Assembly (NCBI GenBank): GCA_003260075.1
Contig: QLIY01000258.1
Coordinates: 5,245-69,244 of the forward strand
DNA from: Phallusia mammillata
Lineage: Eukaryota; Chordata; Ascidiacea; Phlebobranchia; Ascidiidae
Reading direction: 5' to 3'
Length of the DNA: 64,000 bases
In this document: positions 1 through 41,400 of the stretch, one piece after another
Numbering within the stretch: the first letter of the stretch is position 1
How the letters are laid out: every line of letters begins with the position of its first letter
Made by a program: the position numbers and the translations under genes
Notes under the pieces: model-generated
What the model was told of the DNA's origin: nothing
Seen by the model: the letters and a program-made list of their open reading frames with translations, nothing else
Database searches by the model: none

Positions 1-266
1 TTGTCCTATTATTTCCAGTGCTATGACGTTACAATCGCCATGTGCGTAACAGTAAAGTTGGAAGGCTATTGTCCTATGTGGTCTGTATGTGGTAATGGTT
101 GGTTCAATTGACTGTGCAACGTGGTCGAGTGTGGTGACTTTACTATTACATTAAGTTAATTCGTTTGTGTTTACCTAATGCATTAATAGTTCGTTTGGGC
201 ATAATTGAATCACCATAGCGCGACCCATTTTTTGACCCTGCGCGACCCATACTTTGAGAACCACTG
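1..266. mobile_element. 3' end of a hAT-like element (left part outside window)
   Basis: The segment ends with ctttgagaaccactg at 252-266. This is the reverse complement of cagtggttctcaaag, a common hAT terminal inverted repeat. A doubled cgcgaccca motif precedes it. The eight bases that follow (cattagtg, 267-274) would be the target duplication, but the other end lies before the window, so this cannot be confirmed. No transposase reading frame is visible. The stretch lies in the CHD intron before the first visible exon. Confidence 0.45.
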
Positions 267-358
267 CATTAGTGTATGAGAATATTTCGTGTTAGTAAAA
301 ACCCAGTTTGTTATACTAATGAGGAATATAATGGACCAAATATAATTAAAGTATATCA

Positions 359-430
359 CTAATGATGGCATGAACATTTGCTAAAACGCTAATTAAGCAT
401 GTCACTTTGTACTTTCATATGGGCCTTTAT
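359..430 (+). repeat. Degenerate hammerhead-like repeat, subfamily A
   Basis: The segment has ctaatgatggca, then tttgctaaaacg, then a tail gcatgtcac. The same order with better preserved bases is found at 41488-41560 and 43869-43940. In those copies the second block reads tttgccgaaacg, so this one has lost the GAAA core. It lies in the same intron as the hAT end. Confidence 0.45.
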
Positions 431-597
431 ATTTTTTATCAGACTAACAAACAGATAGGTATAATGTTCAGTATGTTGATGTTTCTTGTTTTGCTGCAAA
501 GTTAGGAAAAAATGACAATGTTTTATATTTGCTATGACTGTTTTACCTAACCAATGTGTCAACAATATTTTCAAACAAATTGTTTACTTATTTTTAG

Positions 598-29831
<29,234 letters not shown>

Positions 29832-29834
<3 letters not shown>

Positions 29835-29974
29835 CGTCACCGGTGACGCAAGCATGATGACGTCACGTGTGACGTACAAGTGACGCAATCGCGGATTTCG
29901 CTGTATCTGGACAAGCGGTGCTAAGTTTGCTCGTGAGACTCTGGCCAACGTATGACGTCACTGTAATGACGTCA
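29832..29974. promoter_or_regulatory. Cluster of four TGACGTCA (CRE-type) palindromes
   Basis: Exact tgacgtca octamers are at 29832-29839, 29858-29865, 29953-29960 and 29967-29974. The first begins with the CHD stop codon. In animals this octamer is the full CREB/ATF site. Whether these are bound here or are a compositional feature is unknown. Confidence 0.45.
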
Positions 29975-30570
29975 TTGTTGCCGCGATGTAAATAAGTGAC
30001 GTGGTACCTGATGATGTAAATAGCGGGATTTTGTCGAGTTCAAACCGCCCAAACCCATGACTTTCATTTTGCCCGCGTGTTTTTGTGTGAAATCGCTCTC
30101 TATTTTTTGTTTGTGTGTCCGTTTGTTTTTTGCCCAATGCAGTTTTTTTCTGTCGTGTAAATATCCCCCTCCCCCCACGTTTTCTGATCGCGGACTGTTA
30201 GGAAATTCTTACGCGCCGGTATTGTGATCTCAAATCAATTTGTTCGCCTTCAAAAACATGAAATTACGCGTTTAAAAATCATTAACAATTCTTAAGGTGT
30301 CGCAGAAAATAATCAAAACCTTTGTTCAATGAAATGATATTTATTGTACGACATCATCCTGTTGCCCGTCGCTGATTGGTCCTTAACTTGACACGTGACC
30401 AATCGGTGCTGCTTCTTCCGCTGCTGAAGTTTGCCACTAAATACTGTTAATTTCCGCAAGTTTTCAGCGCGTTTTTTTGTTTCTTGTATTACGTTTTGTT
30501 TCCAACCCCCGTCACTCTCCTTTTTTTACGTGGACGCAAAATGAAATAAAATCTGACGACGACCTTTTCA
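29835..30570 (+). other. CHD7: CHD 3' UTR
   Basis: No coding exon follows the stop. The region is richer in GC and CpG than the introns, with repeated tgacgtca and cacgtg motifs near its start. A polyadenylation signal at 30545-30550 suggests the transcript ends near 30.57 kb. Confidence 0.6.
30545..30550 (+). terminator. CHD7: Polyadenylation signal of the CHD gene
   Basis: An exact aataaa is followed by atctg and, within about 25 bases, a cttttcagct stretch. It is the first convincing signal after the stop codon. Confidence 0.55.
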
Positions 30571-30766
30571 GCTTGAATCACAAACACAGACAACTTGCAG
30601 CGGTGATTTTTATGTTAGAAAACTTCTGAAGTTATCGAAATTGTCATGACACCGACTTTGCGGAGTTCGAAAAATGTGCAACTAGTAGATTTATGGTAAA
30701 ATGAAAGACAATTCATGCGCTTTTAGATTGACTGCAGTCGTTCTTTACTGGTGGGTTGGTATAAGG

Positions 30767-31243
30767 CAGGGGTCGCCAACCCGCGGCTCCGGCGCCGCAT
30801 GCGGCTCTTTGATCCCTCTGATGCGGCTCAGTTTTTGAATTTACCAAATGTTGTACATTTGAATAAAAATTATGTGACGATTATTCCGAACACAAAAGTC
30901 AATATGAGACAATACTGCTTTCGTTTGCAGTTTGTGTGCGCGCGTAACAATAGCTGTTTGTTAATTGTTACGTAACAAACGCGTTAACAAAGGAATAAAA
31001 AACTGCAAAAACAGAATATGCAACGCTACGTAAAGTTGTTTTCTCTGCTGACGAGACTAGTATACCAATGTGTCTAATATGCAAGGAAACACTAACTAAC
31101 AACAAAAAGTCGTATGTCATAAGACTAAAAACGTTTTGCATTTTATTTTAAATTTTAAAACGACTTTGTGGCTCCCAGTGTTTTTTTTACTACGTGAAAC
31201 TGGTCCGAGTGGCTCTTTGAGTAGTAAAGGTTGGCGACCCCTG
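30767..31243. mobile_element. hAT-type MITE (CAGGGGTCGCCAACC family), 477 bp
   Basis: The ends caggggtcgccaacc and ggttggcgacccctg are perfect 15-bp inverted repeats. The flanks gtataagg (30759-30766) and gtataagg (31244-31251) are an exact 8-bp target duplication. The interior has no transposase. It sits between the two main genes, about 200 bases after the CHD polyadenylation signal. Confidence 0.92.
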
Positions 31244-31251
31244 GTATAAGG

Positions 31252-32428
31252 GGTTTAGGGGTAAATCTTTCAAAAGGGGGTAGCCCAAATAAAATTCAAG
31301 TGGTTGTTCTTAAAGGTGTGCGACCACTAAAATACTCAAAGTAAACAATCAAAACATAGCTTTACTGACATCACTAAACCTGGCAAGGCTCATTAGAAAT
31401 TTAGGCGTCTTGTAAAAGATTTTTGTTGTAAACACATTTTCGCTGGACGATGCTGCAGCGTTAATGTCTCAAAGGTCACCTTGAGGCTTTTTTGCCATTG
31501 CTTTAACGGTAGATGGTGCTATAGAACTTTGTCGCATAGCGCACTCTTAAGGAATAAATTTTATTGCATATAAAGCGCTAGAGGACGACGCGAAGTCAGC
31601 AATACGTTTGCTTTTCATGTTAGCCGTCTCCAAACAAGGACGTGCCGTTGCGAAGGGAAAATGAGACGAAAAACGCGACACACCGCGATTGAGACAAGAG
31701 GTGTCGAACCATCTTTTCGCTTCTGTATTCGCTCAGCGCCGTTATTCGCTTGTGCAGTCGCTGAACAGAGCAGCTCTGCTGTGCAATTAGATCAAGTTTT
31801 TAGTTACTGCAGTTTTGTGTTTGATTTTCATATATTTGCTGCTAAAATTTGTGTACGCAAGTTTCAGAAACAGTTATTTTAGTGCAAACAGAGCGTTTAC
31901 ATAGTATTTGTCAATAGACTGTTAGTCAGGTCGTTAAAACGGATTGTTTATAGGTTTGACAAACATTGCTTATAGACAGCTATATATCATTTAGATTTTA
32001 GACTAGGTCTACTTCGACTTGCTTTTCTGGCAAGGGAATTATTTCCCACCAAATTTAGCAACAGAATATGTGTTCTACATACTACATGTACGTTGAATAT
32101 ATGCGCGTGGATTTTAACAACACAGCGAACCGCGATAGACGTTCAAAACCCACATCCGTTAGTTTCTTTAGACAGGAAACATATTGAAACACAATGTATC
32201 AGTTTAACGTGCAGCGTTTTTAAGAGACAAAACGTCTCATGCTACCAGCTATATTGTTCATTTTCAACGTTCTCCTATTTGTGTAGACGTTTTTTGGGCT
32301 GAACAATTCACCAAGCAACCTTTTAAATATTTAATGTGTGTTTGCGTCGGGTTATGGAAGCAGTAGGATAAAAGCGTGTACACAACGTAACAAGGATTTA
32401 TCTGTGGAATATCTACTGAAGAGAAAAC
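31252..32428 (+). other. Upstream region / presumed 5' flank of MTSS
   Basis: No homologous exon is recognised here. The stretch should contain the MTSS promoter and 5' UTR, but I can point to no convincing core promoter element. The DNA just before the start codon has no in-frame extension resembling the family. Confidence 0.35.
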
Positions 32429-32494
32429 ATGGATATAGAAAAAGAATGCTCCTTGTTGGGCACCCTGTTTCAAAATATTGTAACAGATTTAAAG
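32429..32494 (+). CDS. MTSS1: MTSS exon 1 (22 codons)
   Basis: The exon reads MDIEKECSLLGTLFQNIV followed by TDLK, then a gttgga donor. Human MTSS1 begins MEAVIEKECSALGGLFQTII, so residues, spacing and splice position correspond. It was found by homology because a 22-codon exon is too short to stand out as an open frame. A second copy of most of it follows at 32560-32613, after a single n. Confidence 0.88.
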
Positions 32495-35400
32495 GTTGGA
32501 ATATACTAGTGATTGAAAAAGTCTAAAAAACAATAATATATAACCTTGTTTAATCAAANAAAGAATGCTCCTTGTTGGGCACCCTGTTTCAAAATATTGT
32601 AACAGATTTAAAGGTTGGAATATACTAGTGATTGAAAAAGTCTAAAAAACAATAATATATAACCTTATTTAATCAAAAACATTACTGCCAAGGTGCTGGT
32701 GTATATAGAATACATCGTTCAGACATTTCAACAATCTCTGTATTCTATATACACCAGCACCTTGGCAGTAATGTTTTTGATTAAATTACTTTTCAAGTCC
32801 GTGTATAGTGTTCCTAAGTATAACCTTGTTGTTTTAGTAAAAGTACTTTGAATTATTGTGCACATTTTTTATGACTTTTTCTACACCATTTTTTGCGAAC
32901 AGTTGTGACAAATACAAATAATAGCCATATTTTGACAGTTTAGTTATATGTGATCAATATCTTATTTTGTCTTTCAGTCTAGCTCTCCAGTTTGGGAAGA
33001 ATTCGTTTCAAGAGGGATGAAGCTATACACTCTACTCAAGTAAGTAAAACCAACCTGTATGGCTGTACCAAACACATTCTCCATGTTTATCTCATAACAT
33101 CCCACCAAAAAGACTTCTGTTTCTTTTTTCCATACTGTTTAAAAGTGAAAACATAGTTAATGATGTAATTCTTTACAGAAAAATGGTACAGAAACAATTG
33201 AAAAAGAGCACAATGAATTTTAAGTATTTCGCTAAACAAAATTCTTTTAGGTCTACTACTTTTGCTGTTTCTGCGTTTGTGGAGTCCATGCAAAAGATTG
33301 CAGACAATGCCACCAACACAAAAGGTGGGTTAAATTAAAAGCTTCCAAAGGCCTATTGTGATATTTAAAGTCTGTTACTATATTCTATTACAATAGCACC
33401 TGTGTGCATTTGGACAAACAGTTTCCGAAAGTGAATCAAAGCGTATCTTTATTAAGAGGAATTTATCAATTGTCTATTGTTTGCCATGACCAGCTGGACT
33501 ATTACTGTAAAAGTGCTTTCTTATTTGCATGCCCTATTTGCATGATGGTCATTGGAACCTGCTGATATAGGATGTTGTACCAGCTGTTTTTGTGTGATAG
33601 TGGGAAGTCTTATACAAGTGTCAAAATTTGTTGGATGAACTTTGTGGTTTGAACTTCTAGTAAAGATAATAACTTAAAAAGAGTCAAATCTATTTGCCTA
33701 ATTGAAGTGAAAAGATGCTTTCTTTAAACCTTATTTTTGCAAAAAAATGTGTTATTGTAGAGCTGTATGTTCCTATCATTTGTACTTAAACATCAAGAAC
33801 ATTTTAGGAAAAGGAGTTGAAATTTTTATGATTAAAGTTAGAACCTATCCATCCAAACCAAGGCATACATTGCGTTTAGAACCTATTCCACTAACTGTTG
33901 TATAATTTCAATTACTTGGCAGTGGTGTGGCCGCCATTCGATTTGTAGTTTTGGTAATTAGGTTTGGACAACTGTATCTCTGTTAGCTAATGGCTTCCAA
34001 CCCTATTCAGTACACTGTGGCCCTGTTAGAAGGGTCAACATTTCGTAAATGGTTGACAAGCGTTCGACGTAGCTAAGTGCTCTTCAACCAAGGAAGTGAT
34101 GTATTTATACTGCCACAATGTATTACCGCTTACTGTCTGCTGTGGATACCGACCTTGAATAACATACGAGCATGCAACTGCATGAGTTTACGCTACCAAA
34201 ACGGGTTTCTCAACGAGCTTTGTTCGCCAAGGATAAACCATGTTTTTTGTATACAGTTTCGGAAAAGGTATAAAGCGGTTGCTTTGACGTATAAAGGCAT
34301 GCTAAAAGCGTTGAAAATGCGAGTTTAATATTAAAAATGCGTTTGGTAATTTTTTGCCTTCGTAACGTAGCAGTTTTGTTTGAAACCTTGGGCGTATATT
34401 CAAACTGTGTTATCAAATCGACCCAAGGCTTGTCAATCTATAGATGACCTCGTTTGTCTGACAGCGTCTTGTACCGAACAATAGAACAGCTCAATACGAG
34501 TCTGTTCTTTCCCCTGCCGCATAATTGCTCGCATAGTGTTTCAAAGCCTCTACTATAGTCCCATGTTGATATTGATTCGTCTTTTGTGTTACGAAGTACG
34601 GTTCGTCGACACCTTCATCAGCGTGTACGTAGCTTCGTTTGCTTACCGTCTGCCGTTTTTTGGTTACCTGACTTAAAACTAAAACGTCTTCGTCTAAACT
34701 GGAACGAAAAAAAGTACTTCAGCACCAAAAAACGTTTCTTTTTATTCACATTTATTCAACGGGAATGTAAAAAGCATTAAACGTCAGGAAATAAAAGCAT
34801 TATATTCACATTAGGATGTACTTTAGGCCAGGAAGATATTGAGTTCGCGTTGGTCTTATGCAGTAGCAAAGGCATGATACTCGGCATATTGTATAAGGTA
34901 CTGTTCGAAATAGTAGTGCAAAGTGGGTTGTAGGGATCTTAACATTTCGCGAAGGAAATTATTTCACTAACACGCATTGGCACTTGCATCTTCCGGTTAA
35001 AACTTGCCTGAACTTTTGCCCAACGGTCCTTTGTCAGTGAACAAAATGACTCAAAAACGTGACGAATTGACTGGGATTTCAGGCCAATTGTGTTTCAATT
35101 CCAATTGATCGGTTATAATGCAATCATGCTTGTCACGATTATTCTGGACATTGTTGTGTCCGATTGTTTTCATATACGTGATAGATGGACAGTCTCCCCT
35201 GGTTGATAACATTTAAAGCAATGGTGCAATCAGTGTTAATTGGAAACAGCTCCAACTTTGCATGCCATCTACATGGGAATTAGACGACATTTCATATCAT
35301 GTGATGTATAATGTTTGTGTATTTTTTCAATAACAATGTATGACAGACCACATTTAACCAGATCGCCCAAAACCTCATTAAACCAACAAAGAGCCTACAA

Positions 35401-38400
35401 TCGCCCTAAAATGTAAAAAATGTCACTTTAAAGATAGATAGACAAAAAGCATAAAAACATCCCGATTTTACTTTCAACTAAGCGCAAATATTTCTTTTGT
35501 AAAGTTCTTTATAACTGCATAATGCAGAAATTATTTGGAAGGGCAAAAAATGAAAACGAACTAGAGACAGACAAGCGAACCGCGATCACCCGCTGTTATT
35601 CATTCCACAACACAACAGGCGATCTGGTCTCGCACGCGCGTTGGTGCGACTACAACGGTTAATTAACACGGTCACGTGACACCACCACCTTCCTCCCCGC
35701 GTTTAGGATGTCACGTGGTTTCAGATGACAGCAAGGCTTCCTCCCCTTGCTGCAACCCCATCAACTGTCGGTTGTTGGGCCCAGGGCGTGGTGATACGGA
35801 TGTGCTGAACGATTTATCCCCAAAGCTGTAGTTTCAACACGTTAACTGCCGAACAAGGGTTACGGCCACCAGCTTGCTCTTGAGCATTTTCGCTGGTGTG
35901 CTCGCAAACATTTCACTACATTGCTCTGAAGAAGCCCAACCGTTCTGGTGGGCGAAACTTCAACAAAATTACTATTTCTTAAAAAACAACTAGTGTTTTG
36001 ATTAGAATCACATAATTTTACCGACTTCTACACATGATAAGAACTGCCGTGTGTTGCTGTAAGCTGCAACGTGAACAGCAATAAATTATAGCGGATATGT
36101 CAAGGTTGATATTCAAACAAAACTGCAACTTTAAACCCTAACGTCAACAATTAAACTGTCATTTTTCGTAATTTACAAGGTCACCCGAGGTCAAGGTCAA
36201 ACGATACCTAAATGTCCATTATATTACTTCATAGACAAACGTGTGTAAAATGAAGTTGTACCAGTAGCTTTGCTCAAATATATTTCTCAACGGCCTTGAC
36301 ATATCTCTGCCCCCTTATGTTTGTTTCATGCGTCACAATGCCCATTGTGCGAGTTAGTGTCGTTGACGGCGAACGCGATAAATAGATATCGATCGGGGCC
36401 CATTGTCCCGTCACAATATCACCACGCGCGCTGTCATTCCACATTTCAAAACCGATCTCGCGATCCACATATCATACAATACTCAGGGTTTTGTTGTTGT
36501 TTGAATAAACCGCGCCCTTATGACGTCACAGTTGTTGTTTGTTACGGGGTAAGCGTTGAATTAGGCTGTTAATTGCTTGGGGCTGAGAGACGCGTGTACA
36601 GAGCAAGTTGAAATAGATTTTTGTGCTTACGGAGTTCGACCAAGCATATGATGAGTTGTTTTAAGTACTTGTGCGCGTCTGAATCACTTTTCTCCGTAAC
36701 TCTCGTGTGTTGTACGAGTTGGATTAATCAAATTTCAAGTCTTAGTCCACGAAGTTCTTGCTAAATAAGTACACGTACCCTACAATATTTCTTGGTTTAA
36801 ATACTTACTTTGCCAAGATTTGATGCAATAAGAAACGATTGTGTTTTCTGACAATGGAATATTTTACACGGAACGACCAAGCGGTATTATATTTTACGAA
36901 TCTCAGAAACCAATTCGTTTAAATCACAAACACCAATGACATTTTAAACCTTGTACCTTGGGTCAAAATTGGCATTGATCGGTAAAATTTGTTCTAATGC
37001 CTTACAACGTGCGATTTTGCACCTCAACGAAATTAAGATGGTTTTGCTTTTTACCGGAAGCTTCATTCAATGCGACAGAAGGCTTTTAAACACACAAAAG
37101 CGGTTCCATTACAAGTACAGTAGTGCTTTTAAGGGTACTAGTATTTACACTTTGTGACGGAGAGGGGACGAAATTGTTCAGCTTTTTGAAAAGTGCTTGT
37201 AACTTTTGCGCGGTCAAAGAAGTTGGACGTAGTCACCTCGTGTAAATGAACAAAAGCAGGGTGTTGAATTTCACAAATTGTGGTGTTGCTGCGTAAGGTG
37301 GAGTGCGTGCTAACATGTGTGCGTCCCTTCCCTTGCTTTGTCCCGCAAGGGTTGAAGCCTGTTTACAGACTGGAACAGTAGTTCGAATCGACTACCATGT
37401 GTGTTGCTTCAAATTTTGACTTGTTTTTGTCCTTTTTGTACACCCTGAAGGCAATTAATGTATTTCTTAGTGAGTTTATACACAAATATTGACTTTTAAT
37501 CCAAATAACGTGCTGTTGTCCCTGAGTGAAAACCGGTTTAAGAAGTTTATTCGGTTGGAGTTTTTTGTTTCTACTCCGAATATACAAATGCCGGGAGCAT
37601 TTTAATGGTTAAAGCCTGTACGTGTTGTGCTGTGCCTAAATTCAAATTAAATCTAAATGCAGAACTCAAGTTCTCATGTGGAAATGTTTTTAAATGGGAT
37701 TTTGCCCACAAATTATGGTCATACTTTTGTTAAAGACCATTTATTAAACTAAAAAAGCACAAAATACCAAGTGCCTCCTTGTTTTGACTATGTAAGCTGG
37801 AAAATTTACAACAAAACTGTAAAAACGAAAAAAATGATTTTACTTTGAAAAACCGTGATGCGATCAGTTGTTGTATTAAATTTATGACACACGTATTTAT
37901 AGCCTCTTTCTAATGCATAGGAATCAAGTGTTAGATGCATTGCACCAAACCCCATAAATAGTACAGTTGAACAACAACAAAAAAACGCTCACGTTTTGTA
38001 TGAATCACCCGTTTTTTTACGTTTTCAGGCGAATTCGTATTTTGCAACTCTGGTATCAATATAACGTTGTCCGATTTTACATACACCCCACAATCGTTAG
38101 CAAAGAGCCGATCATGTTATTGAAAGTAACTTCGTACAGCCCCGGGCTTTCAATGACGGATATCTAAAGAATCTAATCTTTTACTTGGAGGAATCTTTTT
38201 GTCATCCGAGCCTCGTATGCGTCAGCTATACCCGGTAACTTTAATACCAAATTCTTGCGCCTCGACCCATACACAAAGTTTTTTTATAACATAATGCCCA
38301 TATACAGGTAGTAGATAGTGATATTATCCGTAGGCAGCTACGCAAAGTGGTCGCTTCTAAGTTTCATTCGAGGCGTTTTAACACGTTTACGCTTAAAAAA

Positions 38401-41400
38401 CGTAACAGCTTCCCCCCCCCCTCGCTTCTAAGTTTCATTCGAGGCGTTTTAACACGTTTACGCTTAAAACACATAACAGCTTTACTTGGTTTAAAATGCA
38501 ATTTTGTACGTTTTTGTTTTTGTTCATACAACCTTAAAAAGCTTTAGATGTCATTTAATTGTGGAGAAGATGCCTATATTGACCAATGTGTATTAGCTGT
38601 ACAATTAAAGCAGTCTTCTAGCTATCATACGTCATTATGTTATCGTTGCTTGTCCGGGACATTTCACAGAACGCACGTAGATGACGTTTTAACAATACAC
38701 GTATTAAAGTCTGTTCTACGAAATCCGTTTCCCAGCAAGATGCCAAATCACTTCATGAGAAACACAGTGTCAACGCATCGTAGTACTCAGCACAGAGATG
38801 CTGTCACATACCCTCGAACTTGGACCATTAAAACTATAATGAATAGCCCCGTCGCCGGTAATTAAACATTGACTGTCGGTAGCTCCTTGAATGGTCGGAA
38901 GAATTAAACGTTTTACGACAAGTCGTCCTCGTAAAAACCCTATTTTAAATCGCCGTGTATGTTTCCCTCACATCTGTGACAGCTTTCAGCAATCGCAGCT
39001 GTTGTCTGCTGCAAATTGCTGGTTTACATCTCCACATTGGCTTGATTGCTGTGTCTGTGGTGTGCACAGCGTTTCGTGGTCGAGTCGATAGGACCATGCA
39101 TTGGTATCGATTAAAGCCTCCAGCTCCTAGTACGTGTGCGTTCCAGCTTCTTGTGGTCGGTTTTCTCTGGAGAATTCCCTTCCTGTGTGCCGGGTTTTTA
39201 TCTTCTGCCAATCGTGTGGCTTTTATGCATTCCACGCAAGCTACTAAACTCTGCTAAGTCTGTCACGTTTCTCGCAATTGGGCAAAACTTTCTGCAACTT
39301 GAAGTTGGCCAAGGTGAAATTGAATCAGAATGTTAAGTTTGTTTATTTTGCTTGGTACAAGAACACATAGCAACACAATAGCACTAAAACAATCACCAAG
39401 CCGGAAATATCTGCGCAAGGTTGAAACATTATAGAGCGCAAAACAGTGCAAGGCACAATTTTTGGATGATGAAAAAACAACGATTTTTTGGTCAATATTA
39501 TGTTTTTAAGTTTAAGTGTTTATTGTGTGTTACATGTTTGAAATTACTTCTTTATCAACGGGACCGGTGGCATTGCAACACACAGAGCGCTTTCCATGGT
39601 AAGCAGTTAGCGGTAACGGACTTGTAATTCTGTAAAAACCGCTTATTGCTAATAAGCCATGCAAAACCACAGAGCTTGACCCTAATACGCGACCAAACCT
39701 TCCTTATTTTCTCACACACTAATCACTAATCAGCAATTTGTCCCAACCCATGTTGCTACGCTTGTGGTCTCGAATTAGCCACAAATTCCTGCATTTGTTG
39801 TTGTTTACTTCGGCGAAAATTTAGCACGCTTCATTGGGTTTTACACGGTCCACTGCGCACACAAGCTCGACGATTCTTTGCCGTGGAAAGGCTGCGTAGT
39901 TTAAGTGGAGAATTTGGGCCTTTTGTTCGAGGGTAAGAGAAAACTTGGTCGCACAAAAATCGAACTCAAAGCCACTTCAACTCCCAAACTCGCGAGAAGT
40001 TTACTGTTAAAATGTTTGAGAGGTCGAGTTACGCTGTGCGTGTGAAAGCCTCTAGCATGGCGAGATCTGTATGGGCTTATTTGGTGATTTTCCCTGGCGT
40101 TCCAACTTTTGCTCTTGTGCTTGTGTTAAGGACCAAGCGAGGGTGGTTTTGAAACGAGTGTGGTTTACTTTTTACGTCTTTTGCGGCACAAGTTGACATG
40201 AGGTTATGTTCTGAGTGCTGTGGTTATTTTCACACGCTATGGTGAGGCTGTACACACGTCAAGGTCGGTTGCAAAACCAACATGTACTTTTGGTATTTTC
40301 CTTTCTCTTCTTTCTTACAGAGTAGTTAACATTGTCATACGTATACCCAATGCACGGTTCACACAAACTGATGATAAATTAAAGTTTGTTGATACCTTGA
40401 TTTTTTACAAAACAATTCCAACTGTCTTAGGTACACAAGACACGGACTTGAATAATAGCTTTAATAAAAAGCAAATTGCCAGCGACGTAGAGTAAAACGT
40501 ATTCATTTTTATTAAAACAAACGTTTCGACAAAACTATTGTCATCATCAGTGTAAAATGTAATGCACAAGTGGAAACAAGCGCATCGCAAACGCGCTTGT
40601 TTCCACTTGTGCATTACATTTACACTGATGATGACATAGTTTTGTCGAAACGTTTGTTTTAATATAAAATGAATACGTTTTACTCTACGTCGCTGGCAAT
40701 TTGCTTTTTATTAAATTCCAACTGTGTTCATAAGTGTAAAAAAAAGTTTACCAAATGTATATGTTTCGGCATGGTTTGACCAGTTTCGGGTAATGTACCG
40801 TAGAATTCTTGAATTTAATTTAAAGTTGTTGTTTTTTAATGAGGCACATCGTTCAAATAAGCCATAGTTTACTTCGAGAACAATCAACTTTCACATGTCA
40901 GTATCACAAACGTAATACAACAAACATTTGCAGTTGCACATTTTCTAGTTTTTCTCTGCAACAAAACTGAAAAATTCTCACGTGTCATTTCCCCAGCAGG
41001 TTTTGTTTGTTTACATTCAGTGCTTACGTGGCGCGTCTCGCAAACAAAACGACCTCTCTACGTTTTCAACTAATCCATGGCGACTAAACAGGTATTAACT
41101 AGTTATTAGAGGCGGCCGTATTCTCATTAGTAGATGACAAGGTCGGTTCTGTTGCCTAGACCTTCAAGGTAATAATCACTTTCCATTCCATTGTTGGTTG
41201 GCGCCTACTGAGCTCTTGAAAATGTGTAATGAGACCTGTATTAACGGGGCGGTGATTTCAATTTGGATATAAAATTGCCAGTTCGATGGGGCCCACCTAT
41301 ACTCGTGAGCAATGGTTGTTAAGGTGTTGGTTTGAGTTCAATGAAAATTATGGAACTGGGTTGCCAGGGTGTCTATTGGCTTGGAAAACCACCAAGTTTG

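Noticed and set aside
32668..32785. Hammerhead ribozyme in the 46-bp palindrome.
   Set aside because: Neither ctgatga nor gaaac occurs in the arms or the loop.
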